Assembly (NCBI RefSeq): GCF_004134905.2
Contig: NZ_SDPQ02000001.1
Coordinates: 496,001 to 560,000, forward strand
From: Aeromicrobium ginsengisoli
GTDB lineage: Bacteria > Actinomycetota > Actinomycetes > Propionibacteriales > Nocardioidaceae
Length of the DNA stretch: 64,000 nt
Reading direction: 5' to 3'
Shown here: positions 16,521-25,162 of the stretch, in pieces
Layout: each line of letters opens with the position of its first letter
Numbering within the stretch: position 1 is the first letter of the stretch
Translations under genes and position numbers: made by a program
The notes under the pieces: generated by a model
Database searches by the model: none
What the model was told of the DNA's origin: nothing
What the model saw: the letters and a program-made list of their open reading frames with translations, nothing else

Positions 16521-17135
16521 CTAGGCTTCGCGTACGACAAGGCCATTGCCGCTCCTTCCAACGAACCAGACACGGAGGTGGAGGCGTTCGCGGGCAAGTG
16601 CGGGGAGCCGGTCCACAAGTCCGATGTACTGCCTGTGATCTGGGAGGGCGAGACCGTACTCGGCTTCGGCGTCCCCCATCCGTTGCAGCAACTCCCCGAG
16701 CGCGCCAAGAAAGTAATTGACTTGCTGGGCGCCAGCGGGTGCTTCGCCTTTGGCTTCGATGATGAGGTGCGAGCCGGGCCGCGTGGCGTCGATGTCGATG
16801 CCCTGGGTGCGACCCCAAGCGACTTCAACGTGGTAGCCGTCCGCTTCGAGATATGCCTTGAGCGCCGTCTTGACCTCATCTTCGCTGACCCGGTCCCCCG
16901 TCACGGCGGCGACAGCGGTGCGGCGTTCAGGGATGGCTGCGTCCACGTCGAGGTCATTCACGATCTTGCCGTCCACGCCCACGTAACGCTTCAGGACACC
17001 CTGAGATTCAAGACGCCGCGCGACGATGTTGATGGACTGCCTTTGGCTCACACCAAGACGTTTCGCGAGGACATCGTCATCGAGAGGCTTTCCGAAACGG
17101 AGTTCGGCGATGATGCGGTCCGCGATGGATGCCAT
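16521..17135 (-). CDS. Winged-helix protein with PD-(D/E)XK nuclease-like domain
   Basis: 204 aa from ATG 17135. Residues 1-65 form a winged helix (LDDDVLAKRLGVSQRQSINIVARRLESQGVLKRYVG). Residues 85-200 show an Mrr/type II-like nuclease core: YLEADGYHVEVAWGRTQGIDIDA, then HLIIEAKGE (Asp114 or Asp116, Glu127-Ala-Lys129) and Gln137. This would be a metal-dependent nuclease or a DNA-binding relative that recognises foreign or modified DNA. It stands alone between the recombinases and the pilin gene, with no methylase beside it, which favours a type IV-like (modification-dependent) enzyme or a transcription-linked role. The 266-bp gap on its 3' side holds no gene. Confidence 0.7.
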   Translation of the reverse strand: MASIADRIIAELRFGKPLDDDVLAKRLGVSQRQSINIVARRLESQGVLKRYVGVDGKIVNDLDVDAAIPERRTAVAAVTGDRVSEDEVKTALKAYLEADGYHVEVAWGRTQGIDIDATRPGSHLIIEAKGEAPAGAQQVNYFLGALGELLQRMGDAEAEYGLALPDHRQYIGLVDRLPALARERLHLRVWFVGRSGNGLVVREA

Positions 17136-17319
17136 GGGGTCTGTCTACTACAGAAAGTGCACGGAATCCCCGCGATGCCAACCTGATCAACGCTCGGGCG
17201 AGACACGACCTTGTTGCCCCCATGGGAAAAGATGAGCCCCGACCCTCACCCCCGCTTCACTGCGATGAGAGCCGGGACTCCGCGTGGCCCCAGCCCTGTC
17301 AGGGCGGAGCCACCCGTGG

Positions 17320-17376
17320 CATCGGCCGACCGGGGGCCTAGAAAGGACACGAAAGTGTGACCCTGGTCGGCCGATG
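17320..17376 (-). terminator. Terminator of the pilin gene
   Basis: CATCGGCCGACC at 17320-17331 pairs perfectly with GGTCGGCCGATG at 17365-17376. A G-T pair and three more pairs extend the stem to 16 bp (17320-17335 with 17361-17376). It begins two bases after the pilin stop. Confidence 0.65.
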
Positions 17377-17378
17377 AA

Positions 17379-17852
17379 TCAGGGGGTAACTAGCGCGCAA
17401 GCGCCGCCGGTCGGGAAGTTGGTGCCGTCCAGCAGCCCGCCGCCTGCCGAGTCGTAGAAGACCGCATGCGCAGTGTCCGGATGGTTGGAGTTGGGATTGA
17501 TGGCGCGCAGGCAGTAACCCACGCCGGGTGCCGTAGCGATCTCGACGTAGTTGCCGGGCGAGAACCGGAGGTCGGCCAGCCTGCCAAGCGGCAGTTGCGC
17601 ATCGGCCTGCATGAACGCGGTGGAGTTCGGCCCGACGAGGGTGGGATTATCGGTGATGAAAGACTCGACGTTGGTGGCCGTGTTCTTCACGTCGGCCTTG
17701 AGTGACGCGTCAACGCCCTTCTTGCGCTGGTTGAGGAAGACGGGGATGGCGATGGCGGCAAGGATGCCGATGATGATGACGACGACGAGGAGTTCGATCA
17801 GGGTGAAACCCTGCTCCTTCTGAGCCATCGACTTGCGGATGCGGTGAATCAT
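17379..17852 (-). CDS. Type IV pilin-like protein
   Basis: 157 aa, ATG 17852 with GGAGG five bases upstream. The N-terminus is a textbook class III signal: basic leader ending QG, cleavage before Phe16, FTLIELL with the invariant Glu at +5, then a hydrophobic helix (VVVIIIGILAAIAIPVFLNQRKKG). The C-terminal globular part has two Cys (YCLR and GACALV) that could form the D-loop disulphide. Type IV pilins assemble into adhesion, DNA-uptake or motility fibres, but no prepilin peptidase, ATPase or platform gene is present nearby, so it would need machinery encoded elsewhere. A strong terminator follows. Its presence in the island is odd. Confidence 0.85.
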   Translation of the reverse strand: MIHRIRKSMAQKEQGFTLIELLVVVIIIGILAAIAIPVFLNQRKKGVDASLKADVKNTATNVESFITDNPTLVGPNSTAFMQADAQLPLGRLADLRFSPGNYVEIATAPGVGYCLRAINPNSNHPDTAHAVFYDSAGGGLLDGTNFPTGGACALVTP

Positions 17853-18342
17853 GAGGTCCTCCGGGGAGGTGACCGGAGGCCGTGGGTGTTCGGCTCCGTG
17901 CCAGAACGCTTTGCCCTGACATCATCTCTATCGACACATTTGGGCCTCGCTCTTCACCGATTGAGCAAGAAACTTTTCAGCAATACCGGGAACCCCACGG
18001 CGTGTCTGTTCTGACGGTCTGCGAAGGCCTGCAATAGGTTTCCTGCGTGTACGGGCAAACCCAACAATGTCAGCGCACCCTTCTAACGCTCCTGAACCAA
18101 CATGGCGGGGAACGCCTCTAGCGCCGAGGCGTCACAGTTGGGACTGGGTACTTGGCAAACCGCTAACTTCGCAGTCGCTGGCCTTCCTCAGAGGGGTCAA
18201 CCTGCTCGTCGAAATCACGCTCCAGAATGGCGAAGCCGACGCCTTCAGTGGGCGGCGCAAGCGGCTCAAAGAGATCAAGAACCCTGCCCGCCTCACACTC
18301 CAAATTCTTTCCTAGTGCAGCCGGCCCGCTGACCTGGGTCGA
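17853..18342. other. Intergenic stretch upstream of the pilin gene
   Basis: 490 bp between the pilin start and the 3' end of the type IIG gene. The part next to 17853 must carry the pilin promoter. Two short overlapping plus-strand frames exist near 18067-18332, but they lack convincing ribosome sites and motifs. I see no clear gene or repeat. Confidence 0.4.
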
Positions 18343-21300
18343 TCAGACTGGTCGGTCCACCACCGGCAGGACTGCGTCGGCTGCGTCGTTGACCTGATCT
18401 TGCAGGCCCAGTTCCTTGAGCGCGGCTTCGACAACGACGCGCGCCAGTGCCTGCCTATCCGGGAGTTGGATCTCCGCAACTGCCGTCTCCGCCTCACGGG
18501 CAATGGATGCCAAAGTTCTGTGGGCATCGTTCTTCTCGTCGTAGCGATCGAAAGGTACGAGAAAGACGTACTTGTCGATGTCCCTAGGACCTTGCAGTCC
18601 GACGGCCTGCAACGGTCTGACCCGCTCGCGCATCGTTGTTGAGTTGAGGACTCCGAGCAGGTAGTAGGCCTCGTCGAGAGTATCGACGGCGGACCAGTAC
18701 AACTTCTGGTCTACAAGCGCCGTTGGGTCACTGATCCTGGCCGCGTACAGATTCGCGCCCGCCTTCGGATAAACCACTCGGTGAGCCGACTGTTGAGATG
18801 CCTGCGCTGTGGTGTGCGACATGTAGTCAACCCGTGACAACAGGTCACCGGTCTCATTGACGGAGCGATTTTCCTGCCACAACTTCTCGGCCGTTGCCCA
18901 CCATTTCGCCATGTCAGGAAATTCGCTGATCTCGTCGAGAGTCAACAAATGGTCGGTGACCGGCAACACCATCGTCCTCGGAGCAAGGGTTCGGAATGGG
19001 ACCACCGTTTCTGCGAAATGCACGTTCTTCAGGAAGACACGCTCGACCACCCGCGGATCGGGTGTCAGATGCTTCCAGGGCTTCTTGTCATTGGCGGACC
19101 GGCGCACGCCCACCCGCACACGGCCAGCGCCGACACCGAGGGGTCCGGCATCGATTTCGTCAGCGGCGAAGAGAACTCGTGGAATGAAGACGCTTCCCTG
19201 CCTGAACATCTTCGCGTAAGGGGAAACCGGCGTGTCGTCATCCGAGTTGATCAGAATCACCTCGTGATCGGTGATCTCAAACTCATCGGCGACCTCATCC
19301 CATGAATGGTTCGGATTGGAGAATCGACCCGTCCAGAGTTCGACCTTTGATCCCATCGGGATTGCGTTCGCCCGCTCGTTCGGAAGGTGCTCACCGTGAA
19401 TCACGCACGAAACCATCGGGAATCCTGTGGGGGCCTTCGACAGGTCCCATGACTCCCCGAACGCGACAATCAGGCGTCCTGTCGTGGACTTTTCTGGAGA
19501 CCACTGACCCGATCGAAATCCGGTGTGAGGCTTGCGTGTCATCGTCCCGTGCGGCATCACGAACGAGAACCTCCCACCAGCCTTGAGATACATCTCAATC
19601 GCGCGCACGACAAAAAGCGTTGAAAGGTCTCGCGCAGATGCACCGAGCGGGCCGGTCAGGAGGCCACGGGGTCTTGCCAGAGCCAGGTAGCGATCCTGCA
19701 TCGCCCCCGTCATCTTCGAGTAGCGGAGCCACGGCGGGTTACCGACGAGCACATCAACACGATTGTCTGGTTCCGCCAGCCAAATCGGTCTGATGAGGTT
19801 GCGCACGTAGAAGCCCCAAATGTGGTTTCGCTGCGCCCGATGAAGCGCCCTCATCGTTGCAAGTGTGGGACCGAGTACCGCTGACTCGTCCTCCGTCAAT
19901 TTGAACGGAGCAACAACGCTATCGCGCAGCAGGGTCCTGGTTTCTTTCTTGCTTGTGTCGAGCGCTGCGTCCGCCATGGCCGTGACAATTCGATCGAATC
20001 GACCTGCGTCGCGCAGGATACTTCGCGGGAAGACCAGATCTGTAGCAGACAATGCAACGTCTACCTCTACAAGATCAGGACCACCCGTCGCGATCGATAC
20101 CACGTCCTCCGACGCAAACAGGTCGACCCTTTGCTCCCATTGAAGCGAATCGCCTAAGTAGACAGGGATCGACATCTCAGGTCGGTCGCCGCGAAGACGC
20201 TCCATGCCAATCGCCAAGAGATATGTCACCCGAGCAAGGGTCACCGATACCGGATGCACATCCACGCCGATCACATGAGACGTGAGCGACGTGAGCGCGT
20301 CATTCGAAGACAGAGCCTGATCGTCAGCCGCCTTCAGATAGGCGCGAATCGCATGGAAGAGGAAGGTGCCGCTTCCGCATGCTGGGTCTAGAACACGCTC
20401 ATGAAGAGGGTCCGTAACGGCATGCGCTACAACACGATCAGCCAACCAGTCCGGCGTGTAGTACTCCCCCAAGTCAGCGCGCTCATCCTGCGGGATGACC
20501 GACTCGTAGAGGTGCTTCAGCACGTCATGCTGCACGCTCGACCAGTCGAATTTGGCGATCCGGTCAGCGAGAGTCTGAACAAACGCCTCACCGCCGGGCA
20601 CCTCGATAACCCAGTCGAAGAAGTCTGCCTCCACGACCCCGTGAATACCCGCATCGTCAAACGCCTGGCCAGTAACTAAGGTACGGGCGGTCAGCGGACC
20701 AGTTCGGCCCACGTCGTACCCGAGAACCGCGTGCGCGATGGTTTCGGCCGTTACTACGAGCAGCGTGTGATTGACGAACCGCCCCACCTCGTCCTTGAAC
20801 GCAGACCCGAACGCGGTCCGGAGAAGTTTCGCCCACAACTCTCGTTTGAGACCGATTTCTGGATTACTAGCATTTGCTTCGTAGAGTGCCGTCAACTCGC
20901 GAACGTCCATCAGGTACGCCGGCGAGTCGGCGCCAAGTCGTGCTCGGATTTCGTCCGGGCTGGGAGTTACGTGTTCCTCGGTCGCAAGAATGGCCTCCAG
21001 CCAGCCGATCAGGCGATCGGGAGCCGTCGTCTCCGTTTTTGCGCGACTTACTTCGACCATTTCGCCGTCGATGAGATCGAAAAGCAGCCATTCGACGCCA
21101 TCGGTCAGGATCCCGACGTAGCGACGCCCGTACTGACCTATTCGAGTGCTGACGTAGCCCGCCAATTGCTCGATCGCCTCTTCTAGGACGACGGGATTCG
21201 TGAGTGACTTCTTGACCTCAATGACGCAGTGCCCAACTGCGACATCTATTCGGCGGCGGGTGCCGTCACCCGTCTGCTCCTCCAGGTGGACGGGAAGAAG

Positions 21301-21408
21301 TCCAATGTCCGCCTCTAGAAGGAGCGAGTGGATCAGGGCTTGAATATCTGCCTCGGTTCGGTCGAGACCCTTCGCAAGCAGGCCGTCGATCACCTTCTGA
21401 ACAGACAC
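18343..21408 (-). CDS. Type IIG restriction-modification enzyme (nuclease-methylase fusion)
   Basis: 1021 aa, GTG 21408 with GGGAGGAG five bases upstream. The N-terminal nuclease has a PD-(D/E)XK signature, RRIDVAVGHCVIEVKKSL (Asp54, Glu64-Val-Lys66). The N6-adenine methylase follows: DPACGSGTF at 341-349 (SAM motif I) preceded by YYTPDWLADRVV, and NPPW at 557-560 (catalytic motif IV). The C-terminal 400 residues are presumably the target-recognition domain. One polypeptide can thus both cut unmodified DNA and methylate host sites. It is the last gene of a three-gene operon, 114 bp after the double-HTH gene. PglX of BREX is a distant alternative, but PglX lacks the N-terminal nuclease. Confidence 0.85.
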   Translation of the reverse strand: MSVQKVIDGLLAKGLDRTEADIQALIHSLLLEADIGLLPVHLEEQTGDGTRRRIDVAVGHCVIEVKKSLTNPVVLEEAIEQLAGYVSTRIGQYGRRYVGILTDGVEWLLFDLIDGEMVEVSRAKTETTAPDRLIGWLEAILATEEHVTPSPDEIRARLGADSPAYLMDVRELTALYEANASNPEIGLKRELWAKLLRTAFGSAFKDEVGRFVNHTLLVVTAETIAHAVLGYDVGRTGPLTARTLVTGQAFDDAGIHGVVEADFFDWVIEVPGGEAFVQTLADRIAKFDWSSVQHDVLKHLYESVIPQDERADLGEYYTPDWLADRVVAHAVTDPLHERVLDPACGSGTFLFHAIRAYLKAADDQALSSNDALTSLTSHVIGVDVHPVSVTLARVTYLLAIGMERLRGDRPEMSIPVYLGDSLQWEQRVDLFASEDVVSIATGGPDLVEVDVALSATDLVFPRSILRDAGRFDRIVTAMADAALDTSKKETRTLLRDSVVAPFKLTEDESAVLGPTLATMRALHRAQRNHIWGFYVRNLIRPIWLAEPDNRVDVLVGNPPWLRYSKMTGAMQDRYLALARPRGLLTGPLGASARDLSTLFVVRAIEMYLKAGGRFSFVMPHGTMTRKPHTGFRSGQWSPEKSTTGRLIVAFGESWDLSKAPTGFPMVSCVIHGEHLPNERANAIPMGSKVELWTGRFSNPNHSWDEVADEFEITDHEVILINSDDDTPVSPYAKMFRQGSVFIPRVLFAADEIDAGPLGVGAGRVRVGVRRSANDKKPWKHLTPDPRVVERVFLKNVHFAETVVPFRTLAPRTMVLPVTDHLLTLDEISEFPDMAKWWATAEKLWQENRSVNETGDLLSRVDYMSHTTAQASQQSAHRVVYPKAGANLYAARISDPTALVDQKLYWSAVDTLDEAYYLLGVLNSTTMRERVRPLQAVGLQGPRDIDKYVFLVPFDRYDEKNDAHRTLASIAREAETAVAEIQLPDRQALARVVVEAALKELGLQDQVNDAADAVLPVVDRPV

Positions 21409-21522
21409 TTGACTCCTCCCATTGACCCGTCCGAACGACAGTCAACGGTCGCAGCCTAGCGCCGCCGTCGAACCTGCTTGCGAATATGAGCCTGGCCGCC
21501 TCGGGTCGACGTAGCGATTCCC

Positions 21523-21882
21523 TCATCCGATCGAGAATCCCTCGCGCCGTGCGCGGCGGGCGTTGGCGACGGTTTCGAGTTGGGCCTGCCTATACCAGCG
21601 TCGACCAGACGGGCTGACCTGAACGGGGATACGGCCTGCGTTGGCAAGTTGCGTGACTCGGACGTGTGAGACACCAAGGACTTCCGCCGCTTGGAGGCCG
21701 GTCAACCAGGGATCTTCGATGAAGTTCTCAATGTCGGCTAAGGAGTATGACGGGTACCCGTCCAGGGTTCCCAGGAGTCCTTCGCGCCTCAGACGGGTCA
21801 CCTGCGCGGTACTCAGACCCAGCAGCCCGGCGGCCTCCGTGCGCGTAATCGCGTTTGCGGCACGTCGCCTTGGACGGGTCAC
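21523..21882 (-). CDS. Double helix-turn-helix DNA-binding protein
   Basis: 119 aa, GTG 21882 overlapping the stop of the AlbA-like gene (GTGA). It contains two MerR/excisionase-type HTH units in tandem: residues 12-52 (TRTEAAGLLGLSTAQVTRLRREGLL ... YSLADIENFI) and 58-110 (LTGLQAAEVLGVSHVRVTQLANAGRIPVQVSPSGRRWYRQAQLETV). Small proteins of this kind act as excisionases or as controllers of restriction genes. Placed between the AlbA-like and type IIG genes, it may be the C-protein-like regulator of the operon, or, given the nearby serine integrase, a directionality factor. The sequence does not decide between these. Confidence 0.75.
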   Translation of the reverse strand: MTRPRRRAANAITRTEAAGLLGLSTAQVTRLRREGLLGTLDGYPSYSLADIENFIEDPWLTGLQAAEVLGVSHVRVTQLANAGRIPVQVSPSGRRWYRQAQLETVANARRARREGFSIG

Positions 21883-23564
21883 GCCGTGTCCTTCGACGGC
21901 ACCACCAGTATCCCCTCCTGCCGGCTCGCCTCAAGAGCGCCCACTAGGTCGTCTGTGATGTCTACCGGATCAGAGACCGCCAATGTGATCTTTCCACTGA
22001 GGACGCCCTTGAGGTTCCTGGCTCGTGCCTCCCAGGTCCCGTGCAGGGTTCGCACATATGAGTCGCGAACGATCAGAATCTCGTCACCATGGATTGGCAC
22101 CTTTTCGCGCGATCGTAGGCTCGCAAGTTCGAGCGTCAGCGTGACGGATCCGGTGGTACGGGCCGTTGCGGAGTTCGGACCCGGGACGTGTGGGGCTGCA
22201 GGAGTGAAAGGCTGGACGCCCCGGTAGTTGCTGAAGGAGGTTACGTCGAACTTCGGACGCGGACGCGGTCCCCAAGTCCGAGGAGCCAATGGCATGTCCT
22301 CTTCGCGCCGGGCGCGTCCAGCCGACAGGTGCGTGAGCGTCTCGATCGGACCTTCTATATGAAGGACGACCGTCAGATCTTCCAGCGGCTCGTCTGAGGT
22401 ATTGCTGACCAGGACCTCGAACTTCGTCGCGACTTGTCTCACCACAAGGTCAGGGCAGTCCGCGAGCGCTTCCCGAAGAGTTTCGATGTAGTCGCTCACC
22501 TGCGATCTGAATTGATCCTCGCTCCGGTCCTCTTCAATGTGGCTGAACGCTTGAGCCTTGGCTGCGATGGCGCTCATGGACCTCACGGTCGGTATTTCTG
22601 GAAACGCGATCGGTCTCAAAGCCGCCAATTGTGCGCGAGTATCCGCGAGACCAAATAGCCCGAAGGTGTCTTGCCCTTTGAACAGTTCGAGACCCGCCAG
22701 CGATCCGCCGGAGTTTCGAAGATTCTTCACCTGGACCCTATGGCGTTCCGCCGCCTCCTTTCGAGCCACCACTTCACTTGGCAGGTCATAAAGCAGTGCG
22801 CTCTCGAATCCGGAGACTGCGGAGTCAACCGCGCCCTCATCGTGCGTATACGTTGACAGCGGAGATGTGAGTTCGACTGAGATTGAAGGCAACTCGGTGG
22901 GAGAGGACACCGGAAGCCCGCGACGGTAGAGCATGTCGTGATCTGCGGCCGTGGCTTTGCGAGTCTGGCTTTTCGCGCGCACGTAGATATCACCTGTTGC
23001 CACTCCCACTCCGTCCGCGCGGCACGGGTAGGGCCGGTCGCCCTGCTTTGGAGGGTTGACGATCAGTATGAGAAGTTCCTTGCCGTCCTGACCCGGTAGC
23101 CGCACCGTGTCCCAGCCCGGTCCTTCGTGACCGAGGAACTTGTGCATTCTCTGTTCGAGAATGTGATCCTCCACCGATGGGACGCCAGCCCGATGTCCCT
23201 GCTGGATACCGAGGACGAGAAGCGCGTGGCCGCTCAGATGCCTGCCCGCGACTTCTGGATCCCGGTTGGCGGCGCCGAGGATGAATTTGACGATCTTCCC
23301 CAGTCCGGTGGGCGCGTGAGGATCGATCTCAGACTTCAGTTCGAGCCAGTCCGACTCCGCGCTATCGGTCTGAGCGCATAGCCAGTCCACGAAAGATGTC
23401 CAACCTCGACTGCCGTTTGGCAGCGTCGTGTCATCGAATTCTCGGAGCGCTTCTGCCGTCACGCAATTCACGCTACTGCTTGACACTGACGCTACTAAGA
23501 ACCTTGTCCACAAGTTCGTGTCCCGATTTCCCGAGTTCGGCGCCATTGTCTGCCGATAAGACAC
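21879..23564 (-). CDS. AlbA_2/Schlafen-like DNA-binding protein
   Basis: 561 aa with GTG 23564. A GTG at 23462 preceded by TAGCGT at leaderless distance is an equally good start and would give about 527 aa. The N-terminal 80 to 220 region matches the AlbA_2 (Schlafen-type) fold: ESDWLELKSEIDPH, the KIVKFILGAANRDPE helix and GHALLVLGIQQG. The family binds nucleic acid and includes tRNA-cutting effectors, although the acidic residues here are only partly recognisable. The C-terminal 300 residues are unrecognised and end in a beta-rich region. First gene of the operon with the double-HTH and type IIG genes (4-nt overlap). I infer a joint defence function; none of the known named systems has this exact composition to my knowledge. 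Confidence 0.65.
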   Translation of the reverse strand: MSYRQTMAPNSGNRDTNLWTRFLVASVSSSSVNCVTAEALREFDDTTLPNGSRGWTSFVDWLCAQTDSAESDWLELKSEIDPHAPTGLGKIVKFILGAANRDPEVAGRHLSGHALLVLGIQQGHRAGVPSVEDHILEQRMHKFLGHEGPGWDTVRLPGQDGKELLILIVNPPKQGDRPYPCRADGVGVATGDIYVRAKSQTRKATAADHDMLYRRGLPVSSPTELPSISVELTSPLSTYTHDEGAVDSAVSGFESALLYDLPSEVVARKEAAERHRVQVKNLRNSGGSLAGLELFKGQDTFGLFGLADTRAQLAALRPIAFPEIPTVRSMSAIAAKAQAFSHIEEDRSEDQFRSQVSDYIETLREALADCPDLVVRQVATKFEVLVSNTSDEPLEDLTVVLHIEGPIETLTHLSAGRARREEDMPLAPRTWGPRPRPKFDVTSFSNYRGVQPFTPAAPHVPGPNSATARTTGSVTLTLELASLRSREKVPIHGDEILIVRDSYVRTLHGTWEARARNLKGVLSGKITLAVSDPVDITDDLVGALEASRQEGILVVPSKDTA

Positions 23565-23566
23565 AT

Positions 23567-23737
23567 ATGGATATCAACTACGAGGCCGAATACATGCGCT
23601 CACGAGCGGACCAGGGGCTTCCGATCGAAGTAACTGACCCTGAGATCATTGCCGAACTACGGGTGCACTGTGGGCTGGCCGCCGCCACACAATCCTCACG
23701 CGGTTTGGGTCAAACTGGTTCGATCCCCGCGGCGTAG
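23567..23737 (+). CDS. Possible small protein overlapping the integrase 3' end
   Basis: 56 aa from ATG 23567; GATAAG lies six bases upstream, as in leaderless genes. The first 38 residues (MDINYEAEYMRSRADQGLPIEVTDPEIIAELRVHCG) look like a genuine acidic helical protein. The last 18 are antisense to the integrase C-terminus (overlap 23646-23737). Divergent from the AlbA-like gene with starts only 2 bp apart, and an inverted repeat TGTCT/AGACA at 23549-23565 lies between. Function unknown. Confidence 0.35.
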   Translation: MDINYEAEYMRSRADQGLPIEVTDPEIIAELRVHCGLAAATQSSRGLGQTGSIPAA

Positions 23738-25154
23738 TCGGCTTGTGGATCTCCACCCGCACGACCAACGAGCGGATGACAGCCTTACGCCGCTCAAGAC
23801 TCTGCGCAGCCCACCATGACTCCAAGGCCGGCCGAGTACTTGGAAGGCCGTCAAGCGCCGTCAGATGGGCTTCTGGGGCATCCAGGCGGGCGCGAAGGTC
23901 CAAGATCTGCGCTTCAATCTTGGGCTTGATCTCTGCGAGAAAGCGATCCCGCGGAAGCACACCGAGGACGTAGCAGTCCTCCTGCGCCTGCTCGAGCCTT
24001 TGCCGCGCCGACTTCAGTGAGAGAATCACTGACTCGTCGGGGACAGTCACGTCCGGTCCGCCAACTTCTGCCCGCAGTAACGCACTCACAACCACACCAG
24101 ACACATAGCCGTCGACGTGCGACATAGTCACTGCGATCTTTCCGCATCCTCCGATCGAACCGTACTTGTGACACACCAGTAGGGGTTTGCCGGCACGCGT
24201 CCCGCGCCTGAGGTGGTGCCCACACAGCCCGCACACTCCGATGCCCGCAGTTAGCAGCCATGCCCCCGGTCTCGTGGATCGTCGCGCCGGATCGCTGAAG
24301 AGCACCTGCATCGCGGTCCATTGCGCATGACTAATGATCGGTTCCCAAGAGCCCTCCGTGATGTTCTCACGACTAGGGAAACGACTCCCCCGTTTGCCCG
24401 GAGTGTGCTCGCGGAGCCCTGCATTGCGCGCCGCACACACAATCTGACGAAGCGAGACCGGCCGCCAGATGCCACCCTTCGCCGCAGGTATGCCCCGCCG
24501 GTTGAAATCGCTAACAATCGCGTTGATCAGGTCCCCCGCCATAAGGCGGGTCACCGCTTCGCGGATCACATCGGCCTCCGTCGCAACGACACGCACTTCG
24601 GAAATCTCGCGTTTGCCGTTGCCGTTCAGCGCGAAGACCGCTTCGTAGCCGTAGCAGCGCGGACCAGACATCCAAACACCCTCACGAGCCAACTCTTCGT
24701 GCTTTCGGCGTATACGGGCTGACTTCTGGTCCGACTCCAACGCCGCCATCGTCGCCGACATCCGGGCCATAGCGCGGCCGTGCGGTGATGAAAGGTCCAT
24801 CCGGTCACGCTCGACGGTGAGGGTCGGCACGTCCCGACTTTCGCTGCACACGTCGATGAAGCGTTCTAACTCCTTGGGCCGCCTGTAGAGCCGGGGCGGC
24901 TCTGACACCAAAACCACATCAACCTGCCCCGTGTCGATCGCTGCAACTAAGCGCTCGAACGCCGGCCGGGCCTTGTTGGTGAACCGGGACGCTGAGATGT
25001 CGTTGTCCACGTAGACCTCGATGTTCACGAGGCCGTGATCGGCCGCAAGGCGGCGGCAATTGAACTCTTGGCGCTTCACACCCAGTTCGTCGTCATTTCG
25101 GTCGTCACTTATCCGGCAGTAGATCGCTGCTCGCGTCGTCTCATTGAACTCCAT
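23646..25154 (-). CDS. int: Large serine integrase
   Basis: 502 aa from ATG 25154 (AAGGGA upstream). Catalytic N-terminal domain: nucleophile Ser16 in AAIYCRISDD, LVSEPPRLYRRPKELE and the RMDLSSPHGRAMARMSATMAALESD helix. Then comes the recombinase domain (GYEAVF ... INAIVSDFNRRGIPAAKGGIWRPVSLRQIVCAARNAG), the zinc ribbon (CGLCGHHLRRGTRAGKPLLVCHKYGSIGGCG) and a coiled-coil (residues about 380-430). These enzymes recombine attP and attB without host factors and need a directionality factor for excision. Its start is 8 bp from the end of the truncated DUF4192 gene, the usual place for an integrase beside its att site. It is thus the best candidate for the enzyme that inserted the island. Confidence 0.9.
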   Translation of the reverse strand: MEFNETTRAAIYCRISDDRNDDELGVKRQEFNCRRLAADHGLVNIEVYVDNDISASRFTNKARPAFERLVAAIDTGQVDVVLVSEPPRLYRRPKELERFIDVCSESRDVPTLTVERDRMDLSSPHGRAMARMSATMAALESDQKSARIRRKHEELAREGVWMSGPRCYGYEAVFALNGNGKREISEVRVVATEADVIREAVTRLMAGDLINAIVSDFNRRGIPAAKGGIWRPVSLRQIVCAARNAGLREHTPGKRGSRFPSRENITEGSWEPIISHAQWTAMQVLFSDPARRSTRPGAWLLTAGIGVCGLCGHHLRRGTRAGKPLLVCHKYGSIGGCGKIAVTMSHVDGYVSGVVVSALLRAEVGGPDVTVPDESVILSLKSARQRLEQAQEDCYVLGVLPRDRFLAEIKPKIEAQILDLRARLDAPEAHLTALDGLPSTRPALESWWAAQSLERRKAVIRSLVVRVEIHKPTTPRGSNQFDPNRVRIVWRRPAHSAPVVRQ

Positions 25155-25162
25155 ACGTTCCC

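Larger units (their letters stand above)
1..25160. mobile_element. Genomic island (right part), serine-integrase type
   Basis: The stretch carries no recognisable housekeeping gene. It is packed with mobile-element and defence-type genes: a large serine integrase at its right edge, three tyrosine-recombinase homologues, a serine-recombinase fragment, surface lipoproteins, an XRE/ImmA-PIN pair, a type IIG restriction enzyme and a HEPN-like protein. The right boundary is placed between the integrase start (25154) and the 3' end of the shortened DUF4192 gene (25163), after which conserved chromosomal genes follow without a break. The left boundary is not in the window. No conjugation ATPase or relaxase is visible here, so whether the element is an ICE, a prophage remnant or a non-conjugative island cannot be decided. 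Confidence 0.75.

Noticed and set aside
16395..17186. 263-codon plus-strand frame over the nuclease gene
   Set aside because: The minus-strand frame has a recognisable winged helix and PD-(D/E)XK core; the plus frame is its shadow.
18067..18332. Small plus-strand gene in the pilin-type IIG gap
   Set aside because: Two overlapping frames, neither with a good ribosome site or recognisable features.
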